5,002 nucleotides of DNA, from NCBI GenBank assembly GCA_902478945.1, contig CABSMX010000117.1, positions 1-5,002 of the forward strand. The letters are read 5' to 3'. The notes beneath the pieces were generated by a model. The model searched no databases, was not told where the DNA came from, and saw only the letters and a program-made list of their open reading frames with translations. The stretch is from an uncultured Collinsella sp. Lineage in GTDB: Bacteria > Actinomycetota > Coriobacteriia > Coriobacteriales > Coriobacteriaceae. Below, piece after piece: positions 4,422 to 5,002 of this stretch (the first letter of the stretch is position 1; each line of letters opens with the position of its first letter). The translations under genes were made by a program, and so were the position numbers.

Positions 4422-5002
4422 CTACAAATAAACCCCCTCACCGAGCTTCTTGTGGAACTCGGCGTGATGGTCGCGTGCCCAGGTAAAGAGTGCCTGGTCA
4501 AAATTGGTATGCGTGGCCGGAACGCCAAAGACGCCGGCAACTTCGACGCGCACAAACTCCAGTGCCGGCAGCTTGTTGATGGCAGTGAGGGCAAACGGGG
4601 ACGAGGGTTCTTCGAACAGATAGCGGCTGCCTTGCAGCGCGTCGCAACTGGTGCACGTGTTGCCGAGCGATGGGGCTTTGGAGGCTCGCGCGCCTACGGG
4701 CTTGTAGCCACAGCGCTTAGAAAGATAGTCGCGGATCTCGCCCGGCACGCAGCCAAGAGCGGGAACAATGGCGAGCGCGTTGGCATTGGTCGTGTCGATG
4801 GCAATGTGTCCGGCCTTGTTGGGTGCGTGCGCGATGGCGATGCCCTCGCTGTCATCGGCTCGATAGGGAATGCCGAAGGCCGCGACCGAGGTCTCTTTGT
4901 GACACTTCCAGCACTCGCGCTTGCCCAGTACTAGATATATATACGGCGCAGAGGGGTCGGATCGGTCAACACCGGGCACCCACTCGGCAAAGGGTTCGGG
5001 GT
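4422..5002 (-). CDS. hypothetical protein with two CxxC motifs, N-terminus beyond the window
   Basis: The minus-strand frame is open from the window edge to TAG at 4424-4422, giving 192 visible codons. A GTG at 4979 is possible as a start, but the seven codons before it (PEPFAEW) are open and protein-like, so the gene probably continues upstream. Counting from the first visible codon, CWKC is at 30-33 and CTSC at 116-119, with single cysteines at 84 and 97. Paired CxxC motifs suggest a structural zinc site, but the ~82-residue gap is longer than in ordinary zinc ribbons. PYIYLVLGKRECWKCHKETSV precedes an alanine/isoleucine-rich stretch (53-80). The C-terminus (NFDQALFTWARDHHAEFHKKLG) is probably helical. 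There is no signal peptide or membrane segment in the visible part. I do not recognise the family. It converges on the nuclease gene with 55 bp between stop codons. The opposite strand is also open over 4413-4934, but its product is low-complexity and less protein-like. Confidence 0.72.
   Translation of the reverse strand, partial: PEPFAEWVPGVDRSDPSAPYIYLVLGKRECWKCHKETSVAAFGIPYRADDSEGIAIAHAPNKAGHIAIDTTNANALAIVPALGCVPGEIRDYLSKRCGYKPVGARASKAPSLGNTCTSCDALQGSRYLFEEPSSPFALTAINKLPALEFVRVEVAGVFGVPATHTNFDQALFTWARDHHAEFHKKLGEGVYL

Noticed and set aside
4413..4934. Plus-strand ORF of 173 codons opposite the CxxC gene
   Set aside because: Its product is Gly/Ala/Arg-rich and low-complexity, while the minus-strand product has paired CxxC motifs and a balanced composition. 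I kept the minus strand but cannot fully exclude this one.
1..5002. CRISPR arrays, tRNA or rRNA genes, insertion sequences, toxin-antitoxin pairs
   Set aside because: No spaced direct repeats, cloverleaf-like segments, transposase motifs or terminal inverted repeats were seen on reading both strands.

Overview
The window looks like one end of a draft or metagenomic contig from a moderately GC-rich bacterium. The first 27 bases are an Illumina Nextera adapter remnant, so native DNA starts at about base 28. Composition and protein style would suit a gut Actinomycetota such as a Coriobacteriia/Collinsella-type organism. That is a low-confidence guess, because there is no rRNA or marker gene to settle it.

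Layout, left to right. (1) 28-732, +: the 3' part of a gene for an AlbA_2/RecG-C-terminal-like ATPase-fold regulator ending in a winged helix; its 5' end is lost at the contig edge. (2) 833-1324, -: a complete 163-residue protein that I do not recognise, with its own ribosome binding site and a possible promoter. (3) 1404-1438, -: an intrinsic terminator for the methyltransferase. (4) 1450-2712, -: a full-length DNA (cytosine-5) methyltransferase of the M.Sau3AI type. (5) 2713-2860: a 148-bp divergent intergenic region with four GATC sites, two of them inside a perfect 21-bp palindrome. (6) 2861-4366, +: a Sau3AI/MutH-family restriction endonuclease interrupted at codon 321 by one in-frame TAG. 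This leaves a 320-residue catalytic N-terminal product and a downstream 157-codon ORF for the C-terminal MutH-like domain. (7) 4422-5002, -: the C-terminal 192 residues of an unrecognised protein with two CxxC motifs, running off the window.

The core is a GATC-directed type II restriction-modification locus. The methyltransferase should protect the inner cytosine of GATC (GATm5C), and the nuclease should cut unmodified GATC. The genes are divergent. The palindrome between them carries the system's own predicted recognition sites, which suggests control of both genes by site methylation or by a bound protein. The methyltransferase looks intact, while the nuclease is split by an amber codon that leaves the flanking frame undisturbed. 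The locus may therefore be a modification-only relic, a naturally two-subunit nuclease, a readthrough case, or a sequencing error. TAG also ends two other ORFs here, so general recoding of TAG is unlikely. The flanking genes have no evident link to restriction-modification.
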